NCBI GenBank assembly: GCA_003694425.1
Contig: RFJX01000052.1
Coordinates: 1 to 9,691 of the forward strand
Reading direction: 5' to 3'
Source: Gammaproteobacteria bacterium
GTDB taxonomy: Bacteria; Pseudomonadota; Gammaproteobacteria; J113
DNA length: 9,691 nucleotides
Shown here: positions 1 to 6,438 of the stretch, in pieces
How positions within the stretch are numbered: the first letter of the stretch is position 1
Layout: every line of letters starts with the position of its first letter
Program-made: the position numbers and the translations under genes
The notes under the pieces: generated by a model
Database searches by the model: none
Told to the model about the DNA's origin: nothing
Seen by the model: the letters and a program-made list of their open reading frames with translations, nothing else

Positions 1-535
1 CCAGCAGGGGGGCCACGGCGGTGGCGGCGAGCGTGGATACGGGCAGGCGGGGCTCGGGGTCGATCGCTCCCCAGCCCATGATTTCGGCGAAGGCCGGCAG
101 CTTCTCCAGCGGATGGGCCCGGTGCAGGGCGGGATCGATGCCCGCCGCCTGCGTGAGCCAGCGCAGCTGGGAGGGGCGGGTCCCGAAGCCGTACCGCTCC
201 GGCACCCCCGCCACCCGTCCGGCCAGCGCCGGCCAGCCGACCTTGTCCAGGATCACCAGCCGGCGGATGTCGTGCCGGCGGCAGATCCGGGCCACCTCCA
301 GGACCCGGCTCAGGTAGGCCGGGCGGCGCGGCTGCTGGCGCAGGTAGGCGACCTCCCCGACCGCAGGCTCGGCGGCGAGCAGTTCGCGGGCGCCGGTGGA
401 GGGCTTGGTGACGAGCAGCACCCTGCCACCGGCGGCGTCTCGGGCGGCGGCCCGGAGGTAGGGGAGGTGCCAGAGGGTGTCGCCTATCCCCCGCTGGGGT
501 TGCACGACCGCGGTCCGCGGCGCCCCGTCAGCCAT
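1..535 (-). CDS. GT9 family glycosyltransferase (ADP-heptose:LPS heptosyltransferase-like), 3' end outside window
   Basis: I translated this frame from the ATG at 535 and it stays open to the left edge, giving 178 residues with the C-terminal half missing. The start reads MADGAPRTAVVQPQRGIGDT, followed by LWHLPYLRAA. This is the first beta strand and glycine loop typical of GT-B heptosyltransferases of family GT9 (compare 'rlGDvv...P.l'). Next come a strand with VLLVTKPSTGA (about 40-50), an 'EPAVGEVAYL' segment and the strand RRLVILDK (about 103-110). GT9 enzymes transfer heptose or other sugars onto LPS core or related glycans at the cytoplasmic face of the inner membrane. The donor-binding C-terminal domain is outside the window, so the sugar cannot be inferred. 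The start overlaps the stop of the upstream methyltransferase gene by 8 nt, which suggests translational coupling and a shared glycan role. Assignment to GT9 is good; assignment to WaaC, WaaF or WaaQ is not possible. Confidence 0.8.
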   Translation of the reverse strand, partial: MADGAPRTAVVQPQRGIGDTLWHLPYLRAAARDAAGGRVLLVTKPSTGARELLAAEPAVGEVAYLRQQPRRPAYLSRVLEVARICRRHDIRRLVILDKVGWPALAGRVAGVPERYGFGTRPSQLRWLTQAAGIDPALHRAHPLEKLPAFAEIMGWGAIDPEPRLPVSTLAATAVAPLL

Positions 536-1310
536 GGCGGTAGGCGACCAGGCTGGTATCGCGGATATGCACCAGCGGGAGCCTCCGGTTCAGCTCGTTC
601 AGCGCCCGGTAGACATCGGGGGCGCCGCGTGGCCCCCGGTAGTCGTGCCAGAGGATGATGCCGCCCGGGCGGACCATGCGCAGCGCCTTCTCGCTGTCGC
701 TCAGCACGTAGGAATAGGCGTGGGAGCCGTCGATGAAGACGAGGTCGCACTGTCCCTCGAGCTCCGATTCGTCGAAGGACTTGCTGTCGCCGAAGATCTG
801 GTGGACCTTGGCCTCCTCCGGGGTGCCGCTGTAGTAGAACCGGTCGAACACCGATTCGCGCAGGGCGTCGCGGGTGGCGCCGGCATGGTCATCCCCGTCC
901 GCCCGGTACTCTCCCGTCCCCTCGGGCGGCAGGGTGATGGTATGGATGCGGGCATCGGGGGGCGAGTTGCGCGCCCACAGGTAGGTGGTCCGTCCGGTAC
1001 AGGTTCCGAATTCGAACATCACCTTCGCCCTCCTGGCCAGCACCGCGAGGATCCAGGCCTCGTAGTCGCTGGTGCCGCCCGGCAACCCCTTGGGTCCGCC
1101 GAGGATCAGGCGCACCTCGGTCTCGCGCGATGGGCCGAGCGGGCCGCGCTCGAAGACCGGATCGAACTCCTCCAGCCGCACCCGCTTCACCGGCCAGGGG
1201 GAGAAGAGATTGCGCTGGCGGCGCCTGAGGTACTGGCGCAGCAGTTCTCTTGCGGCCAGGAACAGCAGCACCAGCAGGAGGGAAATGATGATCAGGGAGC
1301 TGTCACTCAT
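528..1310 (-). CDS. Membrane-anchored class I SAM-dependent methyltransferase (Methyltransf_24-like)
   Basis: A 260-residue protein if started at the ATG at 1310. Residues 6-20 are a hydrophobic segment (LIIISLLLVLLFLAA), followed by a strongly basic stretch (RELLRQYLRRRQR). This predicts one N-terminal membrane anchor with the catalytic domain in the cytoplasm. The SAM-binding motif I is FEFGTCTGRTTY (about 99-110). DLVFIDGSHAYSYV (189-202) and GGIILWHDY (216-224) match the later strands of Methyltransf_24-type enzymes, often found in polysaccharide or natural-product loci. The substrate is unknown. An alternative ATG at 1361 adds 17 residues before the anchor. I prefer 1310 because the added residues are polar and the 1361 ATG sits inside a good -10 hexamer, so it may not be in the transcript. 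The stop overlaps the start of the downstream GT9 gene, so a role in modifying the same glycan is likely but inferred. Confidence 0.8.
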   Translation of the reverse strand: MSDSSLIIISLLLVLLFLAARELLRQYLRRRQRNLFSPWPVKRVRLEEFDPVFERGPLGPSRETEVRLILGGPKGLPGGTSDYEAWILAVLARRAKVMFEFGTCTGRTTYLWARNSPPDARIHTITLPPEGTGEYRADGDDHAGATRDALRESVFDRFYYSGTPEEAKVHQIFGDSKSFDESELEGQCDLVFIDGSHAYSYVLSDSEKALRMVRPGGIILWHDYRGPRGAPDVYRALNELNRRLPLVHIRDTSLVAYRHG

Positions 1311-1359
1311 CGGCTCGGGGGGTCGCTGTTCCGATTTCCGGGTGGAGGTGCCGGCGGCC

Positions 1360-1365
1360 ATTGTA
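1360..1365 (-). promoter_or_regulatory. Candidate -10 element for the methyltransferase-GT9 pair
   Basis: On the minus strand this reads TACAAT, five of six matches to the sigma70 -10 consensus. It lies 50 nt before the chosen start at 1310. The 17 nt upstream spacing gives no good -35. The same 11-base context GCTACAATGGC occurs at 7545-7555 in front of the TonB receptor gene. Transcription from here would begin downstream of the alternative ATG at 1361. Confidence 0.35.
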
Positions 1366-1389
1366 GCTGAAGCCGCCCTTGTCTATCCT
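1361..1389 (+). promoter_or_regulatory. Candidate sigma70 promoter for the TylF-type methyltransferase
   Basis: TTGTAG at 1361-1366 and TATCCT at 1384-1389 are separated by exactly 17 nt, matching three and four of six consensus bases. The predicted start of transcription, near 1396, leaves a leader of about 25 nt that includes the Shine-Dalgarno at 1412-1416. Its -35 coincides with the -10 of the divergent gene, so the two promoters would compete. The match is modest. Confidence 0.3.
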
Positions 1390-1411
1390 GTGCCGGGCGG
1401 TCACCGCCGGG

Positions 1412-1416
1412 GGAGG
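1412..1416 (+). promoter_or_regulatory. Shine-Dalgarno supporting the TTG start at 1422
   Basis: GGAGG, inside the purine run GGGGGAGGGAG at 1409-1419, lies 5 nt before TTG at 1422-1424. No ATG or GTG in this frame lies nearby with a comparable ribosome-binding site, so the site decides the start. Confidence 0.65.
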
Positions 1417-1421
1417 GAGCA

Positions 1422-2108
1422 TTGGCCTATCTGCTGAAGAAACTGCGCAAGCTGTGGAAGGGGCTGCTGGTCCTGCTGGGGCTGCGGAAGCGGCACCGGG
1501 ACCCCCCGATGTGGCAGCACGCCGAGGAGTTCCTCCGCCTCTACCCGGAGACCAGGCCCAGGACCCTGGTTTCCATCGACCGCTGCTTCATGCTCTGGCA
1601 GCTGGCCCGGCATGCCGCCACCCTGCCGGGCGAGTTTGCCGAGGTCGGTGTCTATCAGGGCGGGACCGCCCACCTGGTGGCGCGGGCCTGCCCCGGGAAG
1701 GAGATCCACCTGTTCGACACCTTCGGCGGCATGCCGGTGACCGACCCGACCATCGACCACCATGTGGCCGGTGACTTCAGTGACACCTCGCTGGAGGCGG
1801 TGCAGGCCTATCTCGCGGACTGCCCCAACGTGGTCTTCCATCCCGGGCTCTTTCCGGAGACGGCCGCAGGGCTGGAGGACCGGCGCTTCGCCTATGTCTA
1901 CGTGGATACGGACATCTACCGCTCGGTCCGGGACTGCCTGGAATTCTTCTATCCGCGGCTGGTGCCCGGCGGAGTGCTGGTGCTGGACGACTACGAATGG
2001 CCTCACTGCGAGGGGGTCAAGGTGGCCCTGACCGAGTTCATGGCCGGCAAGCCGGAGGTCCCGATCATCACCGCGCGCTATCAGTGCGCGGTCATCCGCC
2101 ATCCCTGA
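1422..2108 (+). CDS. TylF/MycF-type SAM-dependent O-methyltransferase
   Basis: A 228-residue protein starting at TTG. The first 25 residues form a basic, leucine-rich segment (LLKKLRKLWKGLLVLLGLRK) that may associate with the membrane surface. The core fits the macrocin O-methyltransferase (TylF) family. SAM motif I is GEFAEVGVYQGGTA (70-83), followed by IHLFDTFGGMP (95-105), where D99 would bind the SAM ribose. YVYVDTDIYRS (158-168) and GGVLVLDDY (183-191) contain the acidic residues (D162, D164, D189, D190) that bind the metal in this family. Family members methylate sugar hydroxyls, and homologues are common in polysaccharide clusters. That suggests O-methylation of a surface-glycan sugar, but the substrate is not visible. 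The gene is divergent from the methyltransferase-GT9 pair, and its last 17 bp overlap the convergent ArnT-like gene. Confidence 0.85.
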   Translation: MAYLLKKLRKLWKGLLVLLGLRKRHRDPPMWQHAEEFLRLYPETRPRTLVSIDRCFMLWQLARHAATLPGEFAEVGVYQGGTAHLVARACPGKEIHLFDTFGGMPVTDPTIDHHVAGDFSDTSLEAVQAYLADCPNVVFHPGLFPETAAGLEDRRFAYVYVDTDIYRSVRDCLEFFYPRLVPGGVLVLDDYEWPHCEGVKVALTEFMAGKPEVPIITARYQCAVIRHP

Positions 2109-3543
2109 AGCCGGCCATCGCCCCTTCCCCGACCACCCAGAAGCCCCTCTTGCCGTAAGCGCCCACCTGGCGCGCGTTCATCCCGGCCCGGGCGATCTCC
2201 CGGAGGAAGTCCGCCGTGCGCTCTTCCGGCACCACGTACAGGCGCGCCGGCTCCTCCTCCGCCAGTTCCGCGGCGAGTGGCTGCTGCCCGGCCTGGGCCA
2301 TGGCCGGGTCGGTCCGGACCACCTCCACCTCGGCATCGGCGTAGAAGTTGAGGCCCTGGATGCGCCGGTCGTCCACCAGCACGATCTCGCGCGGAGGAAA
2401 GGGGGCCGCGGCGAGGATCGCCCGGGCGAGCAGCGAGGGGTCGTTCCGGGGGTGGTGGAGGCCGGCGCCGAAGCGCAGGGCCAGCAGCAGGGCGCACCAG
2501 GCCAGCAGCGTGGTGCGCCAGCGGCGATCGAGCGGGTCGAGGTGCAGGTGCGAGGCCATCAGCAGGGAAGCGGGTACCGACAGGGGCAGGAGATAGAAGG
2601 GCAGGCGGGAGCGGGACAGGAAGAAGATCGCCAGCGGGAGCAGGAGCCAGAGCCAGAGCAGCCTTCGCGCATCGCGGTCCCGGGGCCGCGCCGGGCCGGG
2701 TGCCCTCCACCGCTGCCACAGGAGCAGCGGCAGCCAGGGCAGGGTGCCGAGGAGGATGGTGGGCAGATAGACCCGCACCGCACCGAGGGCGTCGGGGGCG
2801 TGGTGGTGACCGGTGGCCACCCGTGCCACCACCTCCTCGCCGATGAAGTAGTCCAGCAGCCCCGGCACCGTAAGCACCACGTACAGGTACCAGGAGAGGC
2901 CGGCGAGGGCGAAGACCAGCAGGCCGGATGGATGGAACAGGGCAGGCAGGCGCCGCGCATTCCCCTGCCAGGCGCACCAGACCAGAACCGCGAGCAATGG
3001 CATCAGGGCCGGCGGGCCCTTGGTGAGGAAGCCGAGGCCGAAGCCCAGCCACATCAGGATCCGCCCCGCAACCGGTCGTGCCGGCTCGAACCACCAGCGG
3101 ACGAAACCGTACATCGCCAGGGTCTCCCACAGCATCAGCAGGGAGTCGGTGCTGACCACGTTGGCGGCGACGAAGGGCAGCAGCAGGGTGGCCTGGACGA
3201 CCCCCGCCGCCAGCGCCCGGTCCGGGACCAGCCGTCGGCCGATGGCGATGGTCAGCAGGACGGTGAACAGCCAGGCCAGCGAGTTGGGCAGACGGGCGGC
3301 CCATTCGTGACGCCCGAACAGCTCCAGCGAGGCGGCGATGGCCCAGTAGGTCAGCGGCGGCTTGGCCCAGTGGTAGGCCTCGTGGTGCTTGCGCGGATGG
3401 ATCCAGTCGCCCAGCCGCACCATCTCCAGGGCGATGTTGCTGTAGCGCTGTTCGTCCTTCATCCAGAGGGTACGGCTGCCCTGGAAGGCGAAGGCGAGCA
3501 GCAGCAGGAGGGCGACGAGGGCCTTGGTGGAGGGCCGTTCCAT
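2092..3543 (-). CDS. ArnT/PMT-like polyprenyl-phosphate-dependent glycosyltransferase, integral membrane
   Basis: A 483-residue polytopic membrane protein of the dolichyl-/polyprenyl-phosphate mannosyltransferase superfamily (GT39/GT83-like). The N-terminal helix (8-20) is followed by the periplasmic loop motif WMKDEQRYSNIALEM (27-41), whose D30-E31 pair corresponds to the catalytic acidic residues. Then come GDWIHP and KPPLTYW (61-67), TDSLLMLWET (132-141) and LTKGPPAL (173-180). About ten further hydrophobic helices run to about residue 360, and SRLPFYLLPLSVP (312-324) resembles the corresponding ArnT segment. A soluble C-terminal tail follows. ArnT itself moves aminoarabinose from undecaprenyl phosphate onto lipid A; other members glycosylate proteins or glycans. 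No arnBCAD genes are present here, so the substrate is open. The start is 24 nt past the pyrC' stop with only a weak ribosome-binding site, so co-transcription with the pyr operon is plausible. The 3' end overlaps the convergent TylF-type gene by 17 bp. Confidence 0.85.
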   Translation of the reverse strand: MERPSTKALVALLLLLAFAFQGSRTLWMKDEQRYSNIALEMVRLGDWIHPRKHHEAYHWAKPPLTYWAIAASLELFGRHEWAARLPNSLAWLFTVLLTIAIGRRLVPDRALAAGVVQATLLLPFVAANVVSTDSLLMLWETLAMYGFVRWWFEPARPVAGRILMWLGFGLGFLTKGPPALMPLLAVLVWCAWQGNARRLPALFHPSGLLVFALAGLSWYLYVVLTVPGLLDYFIGEEVVARVATGHHHAPDALGAVRVYLPTILLGTLPWLPLLLWQRWRAPGPARPRDRDARRLLWLWLLLPLAIFFLSRSRLPFYLLPLSVPASLLMASHLHLDPLDRRWRTTLLAWCALLLALRFGAGLHHPRNDPSLLARAILAAAPFPPREIVLVDDRRIQGLNFYADAEVEVVRTDPAMAQAGQQPLAAELAEEEPARLYVVPEERTADFLREIARAGMNARQVGAYGKRGFWVVGEGAMAGFRDGG

Positions 3544-3567
3544 CTGCGGCGGTGGGTGCTCGTGCCG

Positions 3568-4863
3568 TCAGGGGGTGCGGGCGGACCAGTCCGCGCCGGC
3601 CTGCCAGACCACCTCGCCCTCGATCAGGGTGGCGACGCAGCGGCCGCGCAGATCGCGACCGAGGAAGGGGGTGTTGGACCCGGCGCTGGCCAGGGTCTCG
3701 GGGCTGGCCAGCCATTCGGCGTCGGGGTCGACCAGTGCCAGATCGGCCACCGCCCCCGGGCTCAGGCTCCCGCCGGGCAGGCCCAGAAGGGTGGCCGCCC
3801 CGGTGAGGGCCTCCACCGCCCGTGACAGGGAGAGCAGCCCCTCCTCCACCAGCTCCAGGGTCAGGGGCAGCAGGAGGTCCACCCCGCTGGCCCCCGGCGG
3901 GGCCTCGCTGAAGGGGGCCAGCCTGGCATCGGCATCCAGGGCCCGGTGATCGGAGCAGACCAGGTCGATCCCACCGTCGGCCAGGGCCGCCCTCAGGGCC
4001 TGCCGATCGGCGGCGGCGCGCAGCGGCGGGTCCAGCCGGGCGCTGGTGTCGAAGCCCTCCACCGCGGTCTCGTCCAGCCACAGGTGATTGATGGAGACGT
4101 CGGCGCTCACCGGCAACCCGCGGTCGCGGGCCTCGGCCACCATCTGCGCGCCGCGCGCGCTGCTGATGCGACAGAAATGGACCCTCGCGCCACTGGCTTC
4201 CACCAGCAGCAGGGCCCGGGCCAGGGCGATGGTCTCCGCGGTCTCCGGGACTCCGGGCAGTCCCAGGCGGGCCCCCACCGCGCCCTCGTGCACCACCCCG
4301 TCGGCCAGCCCCGCCTCGGCCGGGAACAGCAGCACCGTGACCCCCACCGTGGCGGCATATTCCAGGGCGCAGCGCAGGACCCTGCTGTCGACGATGGGGG
4401 AACGGGCGTTGCTGACCGCAACGCAACCGATGTCCCGGAGGGTGGCCATGTCGGCCAGCCGCTCACCCATGAGCCCCTGGGTGAGGGCCCCGCTGCAGAG
4501 CACCCTGGCCCCTCCGGCGGCGTCGGCCCGCTGGTGGATCAGCTCCACCACCGCCGGGTTGTCGATCACCGGCGTGGTGTCCGGCAGGCCGATGAGGGTG
4601 GTGATGCCCCCGCGCGCCGCCGCCGGGGCCTCACTGCGCAGGCTCGCATGCCGGCCGCCCCCCGGCTCCGGGAGGCTCACTCCCAGGTCGACGATTCCGG
4701 GCAGGACCAGCAGACCCGCCGCATCCAGGACCTGTTCCGGGACGAAGCCCTCCGGAGGTTCACCGAGGGCCACCACCCGGCCATCGGCGAGGTGGAGGTC
4801 GGTCACCTGATCCAGGCCGCTCGCCGGGTCGACCAGGCGCCCGCAGGTCACCGACAGGCGCAT
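3568..4863 (-). CDS. pyrC': Dihydroorotase-like protein PyrC', predicted inactive ATCase partner
   Basis: A 431-residue protein with the full length and fold signature of class I dihydroorotase (PGIVDLGVSLPEPG at 55-68, AARGGITTLIGLPDTTPVID at 82-101, C-terminal amidohydrolase segment with GAVADLALVDPDAEW at 370-384). Most of the metal site is missing. The HxH after 'PGIVDL' is G61/S63, the aspartate expected near 153 is replaced in SNARSP, the histidine near 180 is F180 in LLFPAE, and the one near 232 is R232 in HFCRIS. Only the catalytic-type aspartate D305 in CSDH remains. In pseudomonads such PyrC' proteins are inactive but needed to assemble a dodecameric ATCase with PyrB. The same structural role is inferred here, so a true dihydroorotase should be encoded elsewhere. 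The start ATG overlaps the pyrB stop by 1 nt (TGATG), behind a strong Shine-Dalgarno that is buried in a hairpin. Confidence 0.9.
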   Translation of the reverse strand: MRLSVTCGRLVDPASGLDQVTDLHLADGRVVALGEPPEGFVPEQVLDAAGLLVLPGIVDLGVSLPEPGGGRHASLRSEAPAAARGGITTLIGLPDTTPVIDNPAVVELIHQRADAAGGARVLCSGALTQGLMGERLADMATLRDIGCVAVSNARSPIVDSRVLRCALEYAATVGVTVLLFPAEAGLADGVVHEGAVGARLGLPGVPETAETIALARALLLVEASGARVHFCRISSARGAQMVAEARDRGLPVSADVSINHLWLDETAVEGFDTSARLDPPLRAAADRQALRAALADGGIDLVCSDHRALDADARLAPFSEAPPGASGVDLLLPLTLELVEEGLLSLSRAVEALTGAATLLGLPGGSLSPGAVADLALVDPDAEWLASPETLASAGSNTPFLGRDLRGRCVATLIEGEVVWQAGADWSARTP

Positions 4864-5852
4864 CAGGACGCCTCCCGGGGGGAGGCCCCCATCACTTCCG
4901 CCATCACGGCCATGCGCACGGCGATGCCGTGGGTGACCTGGCGCAGGATCGCCGATTGCGGCCCGTCGGCCACGCTGCTGTCGATCTCCACCCCGCGATT
5001 GATCGGGCCGGGGTGCATGACGACGGCGTCGGGCGCGGCGGCCTCGAGCGCGCTCCGGGTGAGCCCGTAGGTGCGGAAGTACTCGCCTGCCCCCGGCAGC
5101 ATCGGGCCCTGGATCCGCTCGTGCTGGAGGCGCAGCATCATGACCACGTCCACCCCTTCGAGGCCGCGGCGCAGGTCGTGGTACAGCTCCACGCCGAGGG
5201 TCTCGATCCCCGGCGGCAGCAGGGTCTTCGGGCCCACCAGGCGGAGTTCGGCAACCCCCAGGGTCTTCAGGGCGTGGATCTCGGAGCGGGCCACCCTCGA
5301 ATGGAGGATGTCGCCGACGATCGCCACCTTCAGCCCCTCGAAGCGGCCCTTGTGGCGGCGGATGGTGTACATGTCCAGCATCGCCTGGGTGGGGTGGGCG
5401 TGGCGGCCGTCACCGGCATTTATCACGTGCACGCCGGGGGAGACATGGCGGGCGATGAAGTGGGCCGCGCCGCTGTTGGCGTGGCGCACCACGAACAGGT
5501 CGCACTGCATCGCCTCGAGGGTGTGGAGGGTGTCGAGCAGGCTCTCCCCCTTGCGGGTCGCGGAGTGTTCGATGTTCAGGTTGAGGATGTCGGCGGAGAG
5601 CCGGCTGGCGGCCACTTCGAAGGTGGTGCGGGTCCGGGTGCTGGGCTCGAAGAAGAGATTGACCACGGTGCGGCCGCGCAGCAACGGGACCTTCTTCACC
5701 GCCCGTTCACCGACCCCGGCGAAGGCCTCGGCGCGGTCGAGGATGGCGGTGAGCTGCTCCCGGGACAGGCCTTCGGTGGTGAGGAAATGAACCAGTCGCC
5801 CCTCCTCGTCGAGCTGGATGTCGCGCAAGGCTGTCGGCGTGGTCGTCGCCAA
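4863..5852 (-). CDS. pyrB: Aspartate carbamoyltransferase catalytic subunit
   Basis: A 329-residue ATCase that joins carbamoyl phosphate and aspartate to give N-carbamoyl-L-aspartate, the committed step of pyrimidine synthesis in the cytoplasm. The carbamoyl-phosphate loop [13 protein letters not shown] spans 67-79. [12 protein letters not shown] (93-104) carries K101, the lysine that reaches the neighbouring active site. VRHANSG lies at 122-128, [10 protein letters not shown] at 151-160, MLRLQHER at 239-246, and MHPGPINRG at 279-287 forms the aspartate/phosphate end. The 'HPGPINRG' form and the adjacent pyrC' indicate the PyrB-PyrC' type of ATCase rather than the enterobacterial PyrB-PyrI type; no pyrI is present. 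The start is TTG at 5852, chosen because GGAGGA lies just upstream (5861-5856). A gap of 70 nt separates it from pyrR, and its stop overlaps pyrC'. Confidence 0.96.
   Translation of the reverse strand: MATTTPTALRDIQLDEEGRLVHFLTTEGLSREQLTAILDRAEAFAGVGERAVKKVPLLRGRTVVNLFFEPSTRTRTTFEVAASRLSADILNLNIEHSATRKGESLLDTLHTLEAMQCDLFVVRHANSGAAHFIARHVSPGVHVINAGDGRHAHPTQAMLDMYTIRRHKGRFEGLKVAIVGDILHSRVARSEIHALKTLGVAELRLVGPKTLLPPGIETLGVELYHDLRRGLEGVDVVMMLRLQHERIQGPMLPGAGEYFRTYGLTRSALEAAAPDAVVMHPGPINRGVEIDSSVADGPQSAILRQVTHGIAVRMAVMAEVMGASPREAS
4871..4886 (-). promoter_or_regulatory. Hairpin sequestering the pyrC' Shine-Dalgarno
   Basis: In the mRNA, GCCUCCC (4886-4880) and GGGAGGC (4876-4870) are perfectly complementary across a CCC loop (4879-4877). 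The Shine-Dalgarno of pyrC', GGGAGG at 4876-4871, lies 7 nt before its ATG and forms the 3' arm of this stem. The hairpin lies in the last codons of pyrB, so a ribosome finishing pyrB would melt it. This is the usual architecture of translational coupling. The pairing is seen directly; the function is inferred. Confidence 0.55.
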
Positions 5853-5922
5853 GGGTCCTCCGGTCCGGCCTTCTCCCCGTCGGGCGCAGGGACGGCCTGT
5901 TGTTGTGATCCGCCCGCGGCGC
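5853..5922 (-). other. pyrR-pyrB intercistronic gap
   Basis: This is the only sizeable gap inside the operon. Beyond the pyrB Shine-Dalgarno, it holds a weak 5-bp stem in the mRNA sense (CCGTC and GACGG around a 9-nt loop). There is no U tract and no clear promoter. A PyrR-linked control element is conceivable because the gap sits directly before pyrB, but I see no recognisable anti-antiterminator or PyrR-binding loop. Confidence 0.3.
5856..5861 (-). promoter_or_regulatory. Shine-Dalgarno supporting the TTG start of pyrB
   Basis: GGAGGA on the minus strand lies 3 nt before the TTG at 5852-5850 (4 nt if counted from GGAGG). No ATG occurs nearby in frame, and the next in-frame TTG, codon 9, would be too far from this site. 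Confidence 0.6.
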
Positions 5923-6438
5923 TCAGCCCGGGCCGCTGCGCAGCTCCAGCCGGAGCGGCTCCGGTCCGCTCAGTTTAACATGCTCGGTGGCGGCCAGATC
6001 GAGCGAGCAGCCGGCCACGTCCGGCTGGATCGGCAGCTCCCGCCCGCTGCGTTCCACCAGCACCGCCAGGGCGATGCTGGCCGGCCGGCCGTAGTCGAAG
6101 ATCTCGTTGAGGGCGGCGCGGATGGTGCGCCCGGTATGGAGCACGTCGTCCACCAGCACCACGTGGCGGTCCTCCACCTCGAAGGGGAGGTTCGAGGGGG
6201 TCACCGAGGGGTGCACGCCGATGCGGCTGAAGTCGTCCCGGTAGAAGGCGATGTTGAGCGTCCCCAGCGGCTCCGGCGGCGCGAGTGCCCGGTGCAGTTC
6301 CTGCGCCACCCAGGCCCCGCCGGTGTGGATCCCGATCGTCACGAACTCCTCCCGCCCCCGGGCGGCCAGGAACTCACGCAGGCCGGTGACCATCCGGTCG
6401 ATGAGCGGGGGGACTTCGGGCAGGCGCTGGGTGTTCAC
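5923..6438 (-). CDS. pyrR: PyrR-family pyrimidine regulator / uracil phosphoribosyltransferase homologue
   Basis: A 171-residue type I phosphoribosyltransferase. The PRPP-binding signature [13 protein letters not shown] spans 93-105. [14 protein letters not shown] (32-45) is the PRPP loop region. [14 protein letters not shown] (61-74), [21 protein letters not shown] (117-137) and the tail TEHVKL closely follow the Bacillus PyrR pattern as I recall it. PyrR senses uridine nucleotides and in Gram-positive bacteria attenuates pyr mRNA. Its mode of action in gammaproteobacteria is less settled, and UPRT activity cannot be judged from sequence. The start is GTG at 6438, overlapping the ruvX stop as GTGA, with GAGGAA at 6449-6444 placed 5 nt upstream. 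It lies directly before pyrB. Confidence 0.93.
   Translation of the reverse strand: MNTQRLPEVPPLIDRMVTGLREFLAARGREEFVTIGIHTGGAWVAQELHRALAPPEPLGTLNIAFYRDDFSRIGVHPSVTPSNLPFEVEDRHVVLVDDVLHTGRTIRAALNEIFDYGRPASIALAVLVERSGRELPIQPDVAGCSLDLAATEHVKLSGPEPLRLELRSGPG

Noticed and set aside
477..1370. A 297-codon plus-strand frame opposite the membrane-anchored methyltransferase
   Set aside because: It is the antisense shadow of a gene with a clear SAM motif and membrane anchor, and it has no ribosome-binding site.
2452..3825. A 457-codon open frame on the plus strand antisense to the ArnT-like gene
   Set aside because: The translation is Q/G/E/R-rich with no recognisable fold, as expected from the complement of leucine-rich membrane codons. 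Other long plus-strand frames at 3946-5070 and 4929-5978 were set aside for the same reason.
2081..4426. A 781-codon open frame on the minus strand
   Set aside because: It is out of frame with both the ArnT-like gene and pyrC', its translation is a low-complexity mix of G, A, P and R, and both genes it shadows have clear family motifs. It is a product of high GC content.
5866..5910. A possible pyrB leader attenuator between pyrR and pyrB
   Set aside because: Only a 5-bp stem with a 9-nt loop and no U tract or leader peptide is visible, which is too weak to call a terminator or PyrR site.
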